From assembly GCF_017876495.1 (NCBI RefSeq), contig NZ_JAGIOB010000001.1:2666001-2730000 (forward strand): a stretch of 64,000 nt of DNA, read 5' to 3'. The notes beneath the pieces are model-generated. The model saw only the letters and a list, made by a program, of their open reading frames with translations, did not search any database and was not told where the DNA came from. The DNA comes from Microlunatus capsulatus. GTDB lineage: Bacteria > Actinomycetota > Actinomycetes > Propionibacteriales > Propionibacteriaceae. Shown here in pieces: positions 1-8,430 of the stretch. A program made the position numbers and the translations under genes. How positions within the stretch are numbered: position 1 is the first letter of the stretch; each line of letters opens with the position of its first letter.

Positions 1-148
1 CTGCGTCTTCTGCGGCACCGCCGCCGTCCCCGCGGCGCTGCCGCCGGTCGCGCCGGCCCCGCCGGCCCCCGCCCCGCCCGCTCCGCCGGTCCCCGCGACC
101 GGGCCCGCTCCCGCCCGTCCCCTCGTCCCCGCAGGAGGATCCGCATGA
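1..148 (+). CDS. C-terminal end of a zinc-ribbon / proline-rich protein (partial)
   Basis: The first 48 complete codons (from base 2) are open, have G or C at nearly every third position, and end in a TGA that overlaps the cpaB ATG by two bases. The visible part opens with a CVFCG knuckle and continues as a Pro/Ala-rich tail. This looks like the last CxxC of a zinc ribbon followed by a disordered tail. The overlap suggests co-transcription with the pilus genes. The rest lies outside the window, so the function cannot be stated. Confidence 0.6.
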   Translation, partial: CVFCGTAAVPAALPPVAPAPPAPAPPAPPVPATGPAPARPLVPAGGSA

Positions 149-870
149 ACCCCCGCCAACGCCGCGGCGTGATGTTGATGGTGCTGTCCGCGCTGGCCGC
201 CGTCCTCGTCTTCGTCGGGGTCTCCAGCTACGTCGCCGACGTCAACGCCCAGGTCGGCCCGATGGTCACCGTCTACCGCGTCACCCAGGACCTGCCCGCC
301 TTCACCACGCTGTCCAGCGAGAACACCGAGCCCGCCGAGGTGCCCGAGCGCTGGGCGTCGGCCGGCACGGTGCTGCGCAGCTCCGACGTCGACGGCCGGG
401 TGACGGCCACGCCGCTGGCCGCCGGCTCCCCCGTCAGCCTCGACGGGCTGGTGCCGCCCAGCGACCTCGACCCGACCGAGCGCGAGGTCGCCGTCAACGT
501 CGACGCCGTGACCGGGCTGGCCGGGCGGGTCCGCCCCGGCGACCGGGTCGACGTCTACGCCGTGTTCACCGACGTCCCCGGCCTGACCAAGCAGGCCCGG
601 ATCCTCGTCGAGAACGTCCGCGTCGTCTCCGTCGCCGGCCAGCAGCAGGTCCAGTCGCCCGACGCCAAGAGCCTGCAGAACGTCATCCCCGTCACCCTCG
701 CGCTGCAGCCCGACGCGGCGCTCGGCGTGACGTACGCCAACACCCTCGCCCAGGAGGTCCGGCTCGTCGGGCTGCCGCCGGGCGTGGCCCAGGACCGCAG
801 CGAGGAGGACGACACCTTCGACGCGCGCAAGCTCGGCGGCAAGGCCGTCCCCGAGGAGGGAACCCGATGA
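145..870 (+). CDS. cpaB: Flp pilus assembly protein CpaB/RcpC (SAF domain)
   Basis: A 241-aa protein with one N-terminal membrane segment (about residues 8-30). A SAF-like domain follows (about 42-105, containing the VTQDLPAFTTL stretch), then the RcpC/CpaB C-terminal region with the characteristic GDRVDVYAVF motif. CpaB proteins are periplasmic or cell-surface parts of the Tad secretion machine and may contact the outer wall. The start is set by a strong GGAGGATCC ribosome site 7 nt upstream. It is the first complete gene of the Tad operon and overlaps the next gene by 4 bp (ATGA). Confidence 0.9.
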   Translation: MNPRQRRGVMLMVLSALAAVLVFVGVSSYVADVNAQVGPMVTVYRVTQDLPAFTTLSSENTEPAEVPERWASAGTVLRSSDVDGRVTATPLAAGSPVSLDGLVPPSDLDPTEREVAVNVDAVTGLAGRVRPGDRVDVYAVFTDVPGLTKQARILVENVRVVSVAGQQQVQSPDAKSLQNVIPVTLALQPDAALGVTYANTLAQEVRLVGLPPGVAQDRSEEDDTFDARKLGGKAVPEEGTR

Positions 871-2636
871 ACCGCGCCGTGATCGCCGTCGCCGACCAGG
901 TGGTGGTGCAGGAGCTGCGCTCCCTGCTGGACCAGAGCGACATCGACGTCGAGGTGGCCTTCGTGGCCGAGTCGACGTCGGAGATGGTCGCGGCGGTGCT
1001 CACCCACCGGCCCGCGCTGCTCTTCGTGCACGACCGGCTGGGCCCGGGCTCGGTGGCCCCGACGGTCCGCGACCTGACGCTGCGCAACCCGGCGCTCGCC
1101 GTCGTCGTGGTGAGCACGGCCGGCTCGGCCGACACCTACAGCCAGGCCCTCGACGCCGGCGCCCGCGCCGTGCTGGCCGCGCCGTTCGGGCTCGAGGAGC
1201 TCAACCACCGGCTGGCCGCGCTGCTGGAGTGGAGCTCGACGCTGCGCTCGGCGCTGTCCGACCACCCCGAGCCCGGGGGCGCGGGCAGCAGCCGCGGCGC
1301 CCGGGTGGTGGCCGTCGCCGGCGCGAAGGGCGGGGTGGGCGCCACCGTCATCGCCTCCCACCTGGCCTGGGACACCGCGACGACCGAGCCCGGCATGCGG
1401 GTCTGCCTCGTCGACCTCGACGTGGAGAAGGGCGACGTGCCCAGCTACCTCGACGTCAGCCACCGGGTCTCGGTGGCCGACCTGGCCAAGATCAGCGAGG
1501 ACCTCGCCTCCCGCGCCGTCGCCGACACCGTCGTGGTGCACACCAGCGGCCTGCACCTGCTGCTGGCCCCGACCGAGATCCGCGACACCGAGTTCGTCAG
1601 CCCCGAGGCCGTCCGCCGGATCCTCGCCCAGCTGCGCACGCTCTACCACCTCGTCGTGGTCGACACCGGCTCGGCGGTCACCACGACGCAGGCCGCAGCG
1701 GTCGAGTCGGCCGACGTCACGCTCCAGGTCGTGACCGCCGACGTGCCCGCCCTGCGCGCCGCCCGCCGGCAGGTGACGGCCTGGGAGTCCCTCGGCGTCG
1801 CCGACGCCGCCGCGGTCCGGGTGGTCGTCAACCGCTTCGTCCGGCGCAGCGAGATCCAGCAGGACACCATCGACCAGCTGGCCCTGGGGCTGCGCTCCCA
1901 GGTGCTGATCCCCGACCTCGAGCGCGGCCTGGAGCGCGCCGGCAACGCCCGGATGCCGTCGGAGGTCCGCAACGCCGTCTGGTGGCGGAGCCTGCGGGCC
2001 GTCGGCGCGGAGCTGCAGGTGCGCCGGGCCTTCGACGACGCCGTCGCCGTCTCCCGGCGGGCCGGCGGCGCCGACGACGAGGTGGCCCTCCGGGCGGCCC
2101 CGGGCGGTGGGCGGGGTGCGGGGAAGAAGGAGAGGGGTGCCGGGAAGCGGGCCCTTCGACAGGCTCAGGGCGCGGGAGGTCAGGCTCGGGGAGCGGGAGG
2201 TCAGGCTCAGGGCGCGGGGGGTTCGGCTCAGGCCCTTCGACGAGCTCAGGGCGCGGGAGGTCAGGCTCAGGGAGCGGAGGACCGGGCTCGGCGGCGGCTG
2301 CCGGCCGACGCCGGGCAGGTGGTGGTGGAGAACGTCGCCCTCATCCCCGTCGCCCTCGTCGTGCTGGCCGTCTGCCTGCAGTTCGTCCTGCTCGGGGTCT
2401 CCTTCGTCTGGTCCGGGGTGGCGGCCGGTGCGGCGGCGCGGGCCGTCGCGGTGGGCACCAGCCCCGACGCCGCCGCGCGGGACGCCGTGCCCGCGGGGCT
2501 GCGGTCCGACCTCCGCGTCGCGGCCGGCGGGGACCGGGTGGCCGTCACCGTCCGCTCGCCGATGCTGCTCGGCTCCGGCGTCACCCGTGACGTCGCCGTC
2601 GTCGTCGACCACACCGTTGTCCGGGAGCCCCGGTGA
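867..2636 (+). CDS. cpaE: CpaE-like ATPase fused to a TadE-like pseudopilin domain
   Basis: 589 aa. Residues 1-115 resemble a degenerate receiver domain. A MinD/ParA-type ATPase follows, with a deviant Walker A (AGAKGGVGATVIASH, about residues 150-165), as in CpaE pilus-localisation ATPases. The ATPase ends near residue 410. Residues about 412-475 are a low-complexity Gly/Ala/Gln/Arg linker encoded by DNA repeats (see 2146-2282). From about residue 483 there is a TadE-type segment (GQVVVENVALIPVALVV, then a hydrophobic helix). CpaE and TadE are normally separate genes, so this fusion is unusual. No obvious internal start with a ribosome site was seen for the TadE part, but re-initiation cannot be excluded. 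The next gene starts within the stop codon (GTGA). Confidence 0.8.
   Translation: MNRAVIAVADQVVVQELRSLLDQSDIDVEVAFVAESTSEMVAAVLTHRPALLFVHDRLGPGSVAPTVRDLTLRNPALAVVVVSTAGSADTYSQALDAGARAVLAAPFGLEELNHRLAALLEWSSTLRSALSDHPEPGGAGSSRGARVVAVAGAKGGVGATVIASHLAWDTATTEPGMRVCLVDLDVEKGDVPSYLDVSHRVSVADLAKISEDLASRAVADTVVVHTSGLHLLLAPTEIRDTEFVSPEAVRRILAQLRTLYHLVVVDTGSAVTTTQAAAVESADVTLQVVTADVPALRAARRQVTAWESLGVADAAAVRVVVNRFVRRSEIQQDTIDQLALGLRSQVLIPDLERGLERAGNARMPSEVRNAVWWRSLRAVGAELQVRRAFDDAVAVSRRAGGADDEVALRAAPGGGRGAGKKERGAGKRALRQAQGAGGQARGAGGQAQGAGGSAQALRRAQGAGGQAQGAEDRARRRLPADAGQVVVENVALIPVALVVLAVCLQFVLLGVSFVWSGVAAGAAARAVAVGTSPDAAARDAVPAGLRSDLRVAAGGDRVAVTVRSPMLLGSGVTRDVAVVVDHTVVREPR
2146..2282 (+). repeat. Repeat cluster inside cpaE-tadE encoding the interdomain linker
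   Basis: Contains GCCCTTCGACAGGCTCAGGG at 2151-2170, a variant with GAGCTC in place of AGGCTC near 2232-2250, and several shorter copies of GGTCAGGCTCAGGG / GGTCAGGCTCGGGG between them. It is the reverse complement of the core of the tandem array at 19970-20124, so both belong to one dispersed repeat family. It lies exactly between the ATPase and TadE parts of the fused gene and stays in frame. Confidence 0.8.
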
Positions 2637-2956
2637 GACGCCGTGACGCCGGCTCGGCCAGCATCGAGACCGTCGCGCTGGTGCCGGTCGTGCTCGTCGT
2701 GCTCGTGCTGGCGCTCCAGGTGCTCGTGATGGCCTACACCGCGCACGCCGCCGACCAGGCCGCCCGCGACGCGGCCCGGGCCTACTCCCTCGACGCCTCC
2801 GCGACCCAGGCCGCCGCGGCCAGCGTGCCCGGAGCCGTCCGGGTCGTCGACGTCGTCACCTTCGGCCCCGACCACGGCGCCCGGGTGACGGTCGAGGCGC
2901 CGCCGATGCTGTTCCTGGCCGACCGCCGGGTCAGCCGGACGGTGGTGTTCCCGTGA
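2633..2956 (+). CDS. TadE-like pilus assembly protein
   Basis: 107 aa with a short basic N-terminus, then the SIETVALVPVVLVVLVLAL segment typical of TadE/TadF minor pseudopilins: a conserved Glu five residues before the hydrophobic helix body. A small beta-rich extracytoplasmic part follows. TadE-like pseudopilins are processed by a prepilin peptidase and support Flp pilus assembly. It starts at a GTG overlapping the previous stop and itself overlaps cpaF by 4 bp, so it is translationally coupled within the Tad operon. It is paralogous to the C-terminal domain of the preceding protein. Confidence 0.85.
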   Translation: MRRRDAGSASIETVALVPVVLVVLVLALQVLVMAYTAHAADQAARDAARAYSLDASATQAAAASVPGAVRVVDVVTFGPDHGARVTVEAPPMLFLADRRVSRTVVFP

Positions 2957-4260
2957 GGCGCGACTTCAGCCACTTCGCCCGCCCGCAGAGCCGCGACGCC
3001 AGCGAGAGCGAGGCCGACGACGCCCAGGTCCGCCGGTTCAAGCAGATCCTCCTCGACGAGGTCGACCTGCAGGAGCTGTCCAAGCTGGCGCCGGAGGAGC
3101 GGCGGGCCCGGCTCGAGCGGGTGCTGGCGCACCTCATCTCCCGCGAGGGCGTCATCCTCTCCAGCCGCGAGCGCGCGACCCTGGTCCGCCGGGTCGTCGA
3201 CGAGGCCGTCGGGCTCGGCGTGCTGGAGCCGCTGCTGGCCGACGACAGCATCTCCGAGATCATGATCAACGGGCACGAGACCGTCTACGTGGAGCGGTTC
3301 GGCCGCTTGGAGCGGATCCCCAGCGGGTTCACCTCCCAGGCCCAGCTGCTGCAGACCGTCGACCGGATCGTCTCCGCGGTCAACCGCCGCGTCGACGAGT
3401 CCAGCCCGATGGTCGACGCCCGGCTGCCTGCCGACGCCCGGCTGCCGCGCGGCGCCCGGGTCAACGTCGTGCTGCCGCCGCTGGCCCTGGACGGCCCGTC
3501 GGTCACCATCCGGCTGTTCCCCAAGGCCTACGGGCTGGCCGAGCTGCTGCAGCGCGGCACCCTCGACGGCCCCAGCGCCGAGCTGCTGGCCACCTGCGTC
3601 CGCGGCCGGCTGAACGTCATCGTCTCCGGCGGCACCGCCTCGGGGAAGACGACGCTGCTCAACGCGCTGTCGCAGTTCGTGCCGGCCCGCGAGCGGATCG
3701 TCACCGTCGAGGACGCGGCCGAGCTCTCGCTGGCCCAGGAGCACGTCATCCGGCTGGAGACCCGGCCGCCGAACGTCGAGGGCCGCGGCGACGTGACCAT
3801 CCGCGACCTGGTCCGCAACGCGCTCCGGATGCGGCCCGACCGGATCATCGTCGGCGAGGTCCGCGGCGGGGAGTCCCTGGACATGCTGCAGGCGATGAAC
3901 ACCGGGCACGACGGCTCGCTGGCCACCGTGCACGCCAACACCGCCGACGACGCGCTCTCCCGGATCGAGACGCTGGCGACGATGAGCGACGTCGAGATCC
4001 CGTTCGCGGCCATCCGCGACCAGGTGAACAACGCCATCGACGTCGTCGTCCAGCTGTCCCGGCACGCCGACGGCACCCGGCGGATCACCCAGATCGCCTA
4101 CGTGGTCTCGGCCCGCCGGGAGGACTACCGGCTGCACACGCTCGCCGAGTTCGACCCGTCGACGCGGCAGTTCGTCCGGCACCCGGCGCCCGCCAAGCTG
4201 GTCCGGGCGCTGGCCGCCGCGGGCGAGGAGCTGCCGGCCGGCTGGGAGGTGGCCCCGTGA
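2953..4260 (+). CDS. cpaF: Tad secretion ATPase CpaF/TadA
   Basis: 435 aa, the usual size for the CpaF/TadA group of type II/IV secretion ATPases that power Flp pilus export. Visible features are the N-terminal helical region, a Walker A at about residues 226-236 (GGTASGKTTLLNAL), an Asp/His box region (TVEDAAELSLAQEHVIRLETR), a Walker B-like IIVGEVRGGE, and a TGHDGSLATVHAN motif typical of this family. It is a cytoplasmic hexameric ATPase. The GTG start overlaps the previous gene. It lies upstream of its membrane partners TadB and TadC. Confidence 0.96.
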   Translation: MRRDFSHFARPQSRDASESEADDAQVRRFKQILLDEVDLQELSKLAPEERRARLERVLAHLISREGVILSSRERATLVRRVVDEAVGLGVLEPLLADDSISEIMINGHETVYVERFGRLERIPSGFTSQAQLLQTVDRIVSAVNRRVDESSPMVDARLPADARLPRGARVNVVLPPLALDGPSVTIRLFPKAYGLAELLQRGTLDGPSAELLATCVRGRLNVIVSGGTASGKTTLLNALSQFVPARERIVTVEDAAELSLAQEHVIRLETRPPNVEGRGDVTIRDLVRNALRMRPDRIIVGEVRGGESLDMLQAMNTGHDGSLATVHANTADDALSRIETLATMSDVEIPFAAIRDQVNNAIDVVVQLSRHADGTRRITQIAYVVSARREDYRLHTLAEFDPSTRQFVRHPAPAKLVRALAAAGEELPAGWEVAP

Positions 4261-5180
4261 CCCTCGTCCTCGTCGGGCTGACCCTCTTCGTCGTCCTGCT
4301 CGTCGCCGGCATCAGCCAGCTGGCGCTGCACGCCGCCGACCACCGGCAGGTGGTGGCCGGCACCCTCGCGGGCACCGTCACCGCCGAGCCGACGGCCTCG
4401 CCGCTGCGCCGGCTGGCCCGCCGCTTCGACCGCACCCGGCTGGGTCGCGCCCTGCAGCGCGACCTCGTGCTGGCCGGGGTCACCTACCCGCCCGCCTCGG
4501 TGTTCGCCGTGCTCGTGCTGGCCACCGCGACCATCCCCTACGTGCTGGCCCGGCTGCTGGCGCCGGCGTTCGGCCTCGTCGGCCTGCTCGGCGGCTACGT
4601 CCTGCTGCGTGCGTGGCTGCGCCGGGCCCGGGAGCGCCGGCGGGAGAAGTTCGTCACCCAGATCCCCGAGCTGGCCCGGATCCTCTCCAACGCCACCGGC
4701 GCGGGGCTCAGCATCGCCACCGCCTGGGCGGTCGCGGAGAAGGAGATGGCCGAGCCCGCCCGCACCGAGATCCAGCGGCTCAACGCCGCCGTCCGGTTCG
4801 GCTCGTCACTGGAGGCCGCCATGCTCCAGCTGCTGGACCGGCTGCCGGCCCGCGAGGTCCGGGTGCTGATGTCCACCCTCGTGGTCAGCGCCCGCTCCGG
4901 CGGCTCGCTGGTCGGGGCGCTGCGCGACATCTCGCTGACCCTCGACGACCGCAAGGAGGTGCGCCGGGAGATCCGGACGACGCTGGCCCAGGCCCGCGCC
5001 ACCAGCACGCTGGTCATCGCCATGGGCGTCGGCATCCTGCTGATGCTCAACGTCGTCCAGCCCGGCACCGTGCAGAAGATGACCGAGGAGCTCGTCGGCC
5101 AGGTGGCGCTGGTGGTGGCCTGCGGGCTGTTCGCCACCGGCTACCTCGTCGTCGCCCGGATGACCCGGACGGAGCGGTAG
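4257..5180 (+). CDS. tadB: Tad pilus inner-membrane platform protein TadB
   Basis: 307 aa type II secretion F-domain protein. It has an N-terminal transmembrane helix, a paired hydrophobic region around residues 80-115, a cytoplasmic helical F domain (about 130-260, with the GAGLSIATAWAVAEKEM and ARSGGSLVGALRDIS segments) and two C-terminal membrane helices. It acts with TadC as the membrane platform driven by CpaF. The GTG start overlaps cpaF, and tadC begins on the last base of its stop codon. Confidence 0.93.
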   Translation: MTLVLVGLTLFVVLLVAGISQLALHAADHRQVVAGTLAGTVTAEPTASPLRRLARRFDRTRLGRALQRDLVLAGVTYPPASVFAVLVLATATIPYVLARLLAPAFGLVGLLGGYVLLRAWLRRARERRREKFVTQIPELARILSNATGAGLSIATAWAVAEKEMAEPARTEIQRLNAAVRFGSSLEAAMLQLLDRLPAREVRVLMSTLVVSARSGGSLVGALRDISLTLDDRKEVRREIRTTLAQARATSTLVIAMGVGILLMLNVVQPGTVQKMTEELVGQVALVVACGLFATGYLVVARMTRTER

Positions 5181-6094
5181 TGATCACCTTCTCCACGCTG
5201 TGGCCCGCGCTGGGCCTGACGGGCGCCCTGCTCACCTTCGGCCTGGGCTACCGGATGATGCGCAGCAGCGCCTCGACCTACCTCGACGCGGCAGACCTCG
5301 TGCTGCTCCGCGAGGAGCGGCGCCGCGAGGCCGCCGGTCGGCTGTCCCCGCTGGACCGGCTGGCGGGCCGGCTGGTGCCGCGGCTCCGCCGGCTGCTGGG
5401 CCCGACGGGCGTCGGCTACCTGCAGCGCCAGATCGACCACGCCGGCCGACCGGCCGGGGTCAGCGTCGACGGCCTGCTCCGCAAGATCTGCTGGTGGTCC
5501 CTGCTGCTGGCGCCCGTGGCGGTGCTCTTCGCCGTCCAGGGCCAGGTGGTCGGGCTGGTGCTCATCCCCGTGGTCGCGCTGCTGCTGCCGCTGATGCGGG
5601 TGGCCGGCCAGGCCCGGCGGCGCCGCGACAGCATCGACCGCGACCTGCCGGACTTCCTCGACATCCTCTCGGTCACCGTCAGCGCCGGCATCTCGTTCCG
5701 CTCGGCGCTGGCCCGGGTCACCGACCGGTTCAGCGGGGCGATCTCCGACGAGGTCCGGCTGACGCTGGACCAGCTCGCGCACGGGGCCAGCACCCGGGTC
5801 GCCTTCTCCGCCATGGAGCGGCGCAGCGGCTCCAGCGCCATGCACAGCTTCGTCACCGCCTTCCTGCAGGCCGAGGAGCTGGGCGCCCCGCTGGGCGTCA
5901 CGCTCACCCAGATCGCCGTCGACATGCGCCGCGAGAGCGCCCAGGCCGCCCGCCGCCGCGCCGCGCAGACGGCACCGCGGGTCACGCTGGTCACCTCGCT
6001 CGTGCTGGTGCCGGCCGCGCTGCTGCTGGTCCTCGTCGGGCTGGTGCTGGGGGCCGACATCGACCTGTCCGCGATCTCGGACGCCTTCTCGTGA
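5180..6094 (+). CDS. tadC: Tad pilus inner-membrane platform protein TadC
   Basis: 304 aa starting at GTG 5180, whose first base is the last base of the tadB stop. A longer reading frame extends upstream, but it overlaps tadB and shows no family similarity, so the GTG is preferred. It is a second F-domain protein: a first helix (LGLTGALLTFGLGY), a central hydrophobic pair, an F domain with SAGISFRSALARV and TAFLQAEELGAPLGVTLTQIA motifs, and a C-terminal helix. It partners TadB in the Flp pilus platform. Confidence 0.92.
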   Translation: MITFSTLWPALGLTGALLTFGLGYRMMRSSASTYLDAADLVLLREERRREAAGRLSPLDRLAGRLVPRLRRLLGPTGVGYLQRQIDHAGRPAGVSVDGLLRKICWWSLLLAPVAVLFAVQGQVVGLVLIPVVALLLPLMRVAGQARRRRDSIDRDLPDFLDILSVTVSAGISFRSALARVTDRFSGAISDEVRLTLDQLAHGASTRVAFSAMERRSGSSAMHSFVTAFLQAEELGAPLGVTLTQIAVDMRRESAQAARRRAAQTAPRVTLVTSLVLVPAALLLVLVGLVLGADIDLSAISDAFS

Positions 6095-6107
6095 GCCGGG
6101 GCCGGGC

Positions 6108-7364
6108 GTGACGGGCGTGGTCGGCGTGCCGACCGGGCCCGACCTGGGGGCGACGGCGTCGCTGCTGGCCGACCCGGCGTTCGTCCGGCTGGTCCGCGGC
6201 GCCTTCACCGCCCGGCTCGTCTGCCTGGCCCTGGCCGCCCCGGCCGCGCTGACCGGGCCAGGTGCGACGGCGGCCGCCACGGCGAGCCTGCTGCTGCTGA
6301 CCGCCTCCAGCCTGGTGCTGAGCCGCAGCGGCCGGACGGTGCGGCTGCTGATCGCGCACCCGCTGGCCGCCTCGGCCGACGTCGCCCTGGCCGTCGCCCT
6401 GCTGCTCACCGTCGGCGCCGACCAGCCCGCGGCGCTCACCGTCGTCTGCTCCGCGCTCGCCGTCGGGCTGCTGTTCCCGCGCCGGGTGCTCGTCGCGCTG
6501 GTCGCCCCGCTGGCCGTCGGCAGCCTCGGCGCCCCGGCGGCGCTGCTCGGGGCCGGCCCGGTCAGCTGGCAGGCCGGTCTGGCCCTGCTGGCCGGGCTGC
6601 CGGCCCTGGTGCTCGGCCTCGGCGGCGTCGGTGCGGTCGTCCGGCACAGCGTCGAGGGCACCCTCCGCGCCCGCAGCGAGGTGGCGCTGGCCGTGGCCGC
6701 CGTCGGCGCCGCGGAGGAGCGCGCCCGGCTGGCCCGGGCCATGCACGACTCGGTGGGCAAGTCCCTGCACGGCATCTCCCTCGGCGCCAAGGCGCTGACC
6801 CGGGTCGCCGGGCAGGACCAGACGCTCACCCGCGACCTCTCGCGCTCGCTCGCCGACGCCGCCGACCAGGCGGCCCGGGAGGCCCGCGCCCTGCTCGTCA
6901 CCCTGCGCGAGGACACCGACGACCGGCCCACCGTCGACGTCGTCGCCTCGCTGCTGCGCACCTTCGAGGCCGACACCGGGGTGGCGACCTCGCTGCACGC
7001 GGCCGGGGCCGTCGACGCCGACCCGGCCGTCACCGGCCAGCTGGCCGCCGCTCTGGGCGAGCTGCTGCACAACGTCGCCCGGCACGCCCGGGCCACCCGC
7101 GTCGACGTGCGGCTGGACGGCGACGCGACCCGGGTGCGGCTGACCGTCCGCGACGACGGGGTCGGCTTCCGGGCGCCCGCCGCCGGCACGGCCGCCGCCC
7201 CCGGCCACTACGGCCTGCGCGGGGTGCACGAGCGCGCCCGCGCCGTCGGCGGCGACGTCGACGTCGACTCCGAACCCGGGAAGGGGACCTGCGTCCGATG
7301 GACCGCCTCGCGCCACCCGCGCACCAGCTCGACGAAGGACGTGCCGCTCCGCCTGCCGCGGTGA
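6108..7364 (+). CDS. NarL/DesK-type sensor histidine kinase
   Basis: 418 aa. The first half holds about six hydrophobic segments (residues 30-180). A HisKA_3 dimerisation domain follows with the phosphoacceptor motif ERARLARAMHDSVGKSL near residues 203-219, then a HATPase_c domain with N box LGELLHNVARHA and G boxes DDGVGF and GLRGV. It probably phosphorylates the response regulator that starts inside its stop codon. Its place between tadC and the pilin gene suggests it regulates the pilus, which is an inference from position only. The start is GTG, 13 nt after tadC, with a weak ribosome site. Confidence 0.88.
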   Translation: MTGVVGVPTGPDLGATASLLADPAFVRLVRGAFTARLVCLALAAPAALTGPGATAAATASLLLLTASSLVLSRSGRTVRLLIAHPLAASADVALAVALLLTVGADQPAALTVVCSALAVGLLFPRRVLVALVAPLAVGSLGAPAALLGAGPVSWQAGLALLAGLPALVLGLGGVGAVVRHSVEGTLRARSEVALAVAAVGAAEERARLARAMHDSVGKSLHGISLGAKALTRVAGQDQTLTRDLSRSLADAADQAAREARALLVTLREDTDDRPTVDVVASLLRTFEADTGVATSLHAAGAVDADPAVTGQLAAALGELLHNVARHARATRVDVRLDGDATRVRLTVRDDGVGFRAPAAGTAAAPGHYGLRGVHERARAVGGDVDVDSEPGKGTCVRWTASRHPRTSSTKDVPLRLPR

Positions 7365-7993
7365 GGACCCGGATCCGGGTCGCCGTCGCCGACGACAACG
7401 CGGTCGTCCGGATGGGCGTCCGCAGCCTGCTCGCCACCGCCGACGACCTCGAGGTGGTGTGGGAGGCGGGCGACGGCGCCGCCGCGGTCGCGCTCGCCCG
7501 CGCCAAGCGCCCCGACGTGCTGCTGCTCGACGTCCGGATGCCCCGGCAGGACGGCGTCAGCGCCGCGGCCGAGCTGGCCGCCGAGACCGCCGTGCTGATG
7601 CTCACCTACTCGGACTCCCCGGACGTCATCGCCGCCGCCCTGCGGGCCGGCGTCCGCGGCTACCTGGTGCACGGCCACTTCAGCGAGGACGAGCTGCTGC
7701 AGGCCGTCCGGATGGTCGCCCGCGGCCTGGGCACGTTCTCCGCGCAGGCCGTCGCCGTCCTCCGCGACCCGGCACCCAGCCAGGAGCGGCTGGCGGCCCG
7801 GTTCGGGCTGTCCGTGCGCGAGGCCGAGGTGATGGCGCTGGTGGCCGAGGGGGCCGCGAACGGCGACGTCGCCCGCGAGCTGTTCATCTCCGAGAAGACG
7901 GTGAAGAACCACATCAACCGGATCTTCGCCAAGCTGGGCGCCCAGAACCGGGGCCACGCCGTCGCCCTCTGGCTCGGCGCGACCGCCCGGTGA
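7361..7993 (+). CDS. LuxR/NarL-family response regulator
   Basis: 210 aa from the GTG that overlaps the kinase stop (GTGA). A start further upstream (7298) would overlap the kinase by 67 bp and add residues outside the receiver domain, so it is not preferred. The receiver has acidic ADDN, the phospho-Asp in LLLDVRMP and a Thr/Ser in LTYSDS. The C-terminal LuxR-type helix-turn-helix has LSVREAEVMALVAEGAANGDVARELFIS and SEKTVKNHINRIFAKL. It is the DNA-binding partner of the preceding kinase and a likely regulator of flp and the Tad genes. Confidence 0.92.
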   Translation: MRTRIRVAVADDNAVVRMGVRSLLATADDLEVVWEAGDGAAAVALARAKRPDVLLLDVRMPRQDGVSAAAELAAETAVLMLTYSDSPDVIAAALRAGVRGYLVHGHFSEDELLQAVRMVARGLGTFSAQAVAVLRDPAPSQERLAARFGLSVREAEVMALVAEGAANGDVARELFISEKTVKNHINRIFAKLGAQNRGHAVALWLGATAR

Positions 7994-8080
7994 GCACCCG
8001 CGGCGAGGTGCCCGGCGGGGTGCCCGGAATTGGGTCCGGGGGTGGGTCCTCGGGCCCATCCCCGCGGCCTCCGCGCTCCG

Positions 8081-8086
8081 TAGCGT
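8081..8086 (+). promoter_or_regulatory. Probable -10 element of the Flp pilin gene
   Basis: TAGCGT fits the actinobacterial -10 pattern TAnnnT and lies in the intergenic gap about 85 nt before the pilin start. No good -35 was seen. It implies that the pilin is transcribed from its own promoter as well as by read-through from the operon. Confidence 0.45.
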
Positions 8087-8170
8087 CGTCGACATCGGAA
8101 CACCCGCTCCCCGCGGGGACGACCACCAGCCGACCCGGACCCGGGTCGCACGAGCACCGGAGGAACCCCC

Positions 8171-8386
8171 ATGAGCAAGATCGCCCTCACCCTGTACTTC
8201 TGGCAGCTGACCGCCCTCGACAAGGTCGCGGCCCGGCGCGAGGCCGGCCAGGGAACCCTCGAGTACGTCGGGATGATCGCCGTCGCGGCGATCATCATCG
8301 TCGCGGTCGTCGCCGTGGCCAAGGAGGCCGACCTCGGCGGGATGATCACCACCGCCGTGGAGAAGGTCAAGACCGCCGTCGCCTGA
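8171..8386 (+). CDS. flp: Flp-type major pilin
   Basis: 71 aa. A short cytoplasmic leader of about 27 residues ends in REAGQGTLEYVG, the class IV prepilin site: cleavage after the Gly, with Glu at position +5 of the mature protein. A single hydrophobic helix follows (MIAVAAIIIVAVVAVA), then a short polar tail. This is the size and layout of Flp pilins, which polymerise into the Tad pilus. It is preceded by a strong GGAGGAA ribosome site. A 16-bp hairpin directly downstream separates it from the TadG-like gene. Confidence 0.92.
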   Translation: MSKIALTLYFWQLTALDKVAARREAGQGTLEYVGMIAVAAIIIVAVVAVAKEADLGGMITTAVEKVKTAVA

Positions 8387-8394
8387 CCACCACC

Positions 8395-8430
8395 GACGGC
8401 CGGACGGGGGAGCACCCCCGTCCGGCCGTC
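8395..8430 (+). terminator. Hairpin terminator/attenuator after the pilin gene
   Basis: A perfect 16-bp inverted repeat (8395-8410 with 8415-8430) and a 4-nt AGCA loop, 9 nt past the pilin stop. There is no T-run, as usual in GC-rich actinobacteria. It probably ends or attenuates transcription so that pilin mRNA exceeds that of the next gene. Confidence 0.8.

Noticed and set aside
555-2612. Long minus-strand open frame (685 codons) opposite the Tad genes
   Set aside because: High-GC shadow frame. Its translation is rich in Arg/Gly/His/Asp without domains, and the plus strand carries recognisable genes with correct start sites. The same holds for other long antisense frames such as 5141-7189, 36316-39105 and 60646-63552.
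4613-5179. N-terminal extension of tadC
   Set aside because: The extension overlaps tadB in another frame, is unconserved Pro/Arg/Gly-rich sequence, and a GTG start lies at the tadB stop.
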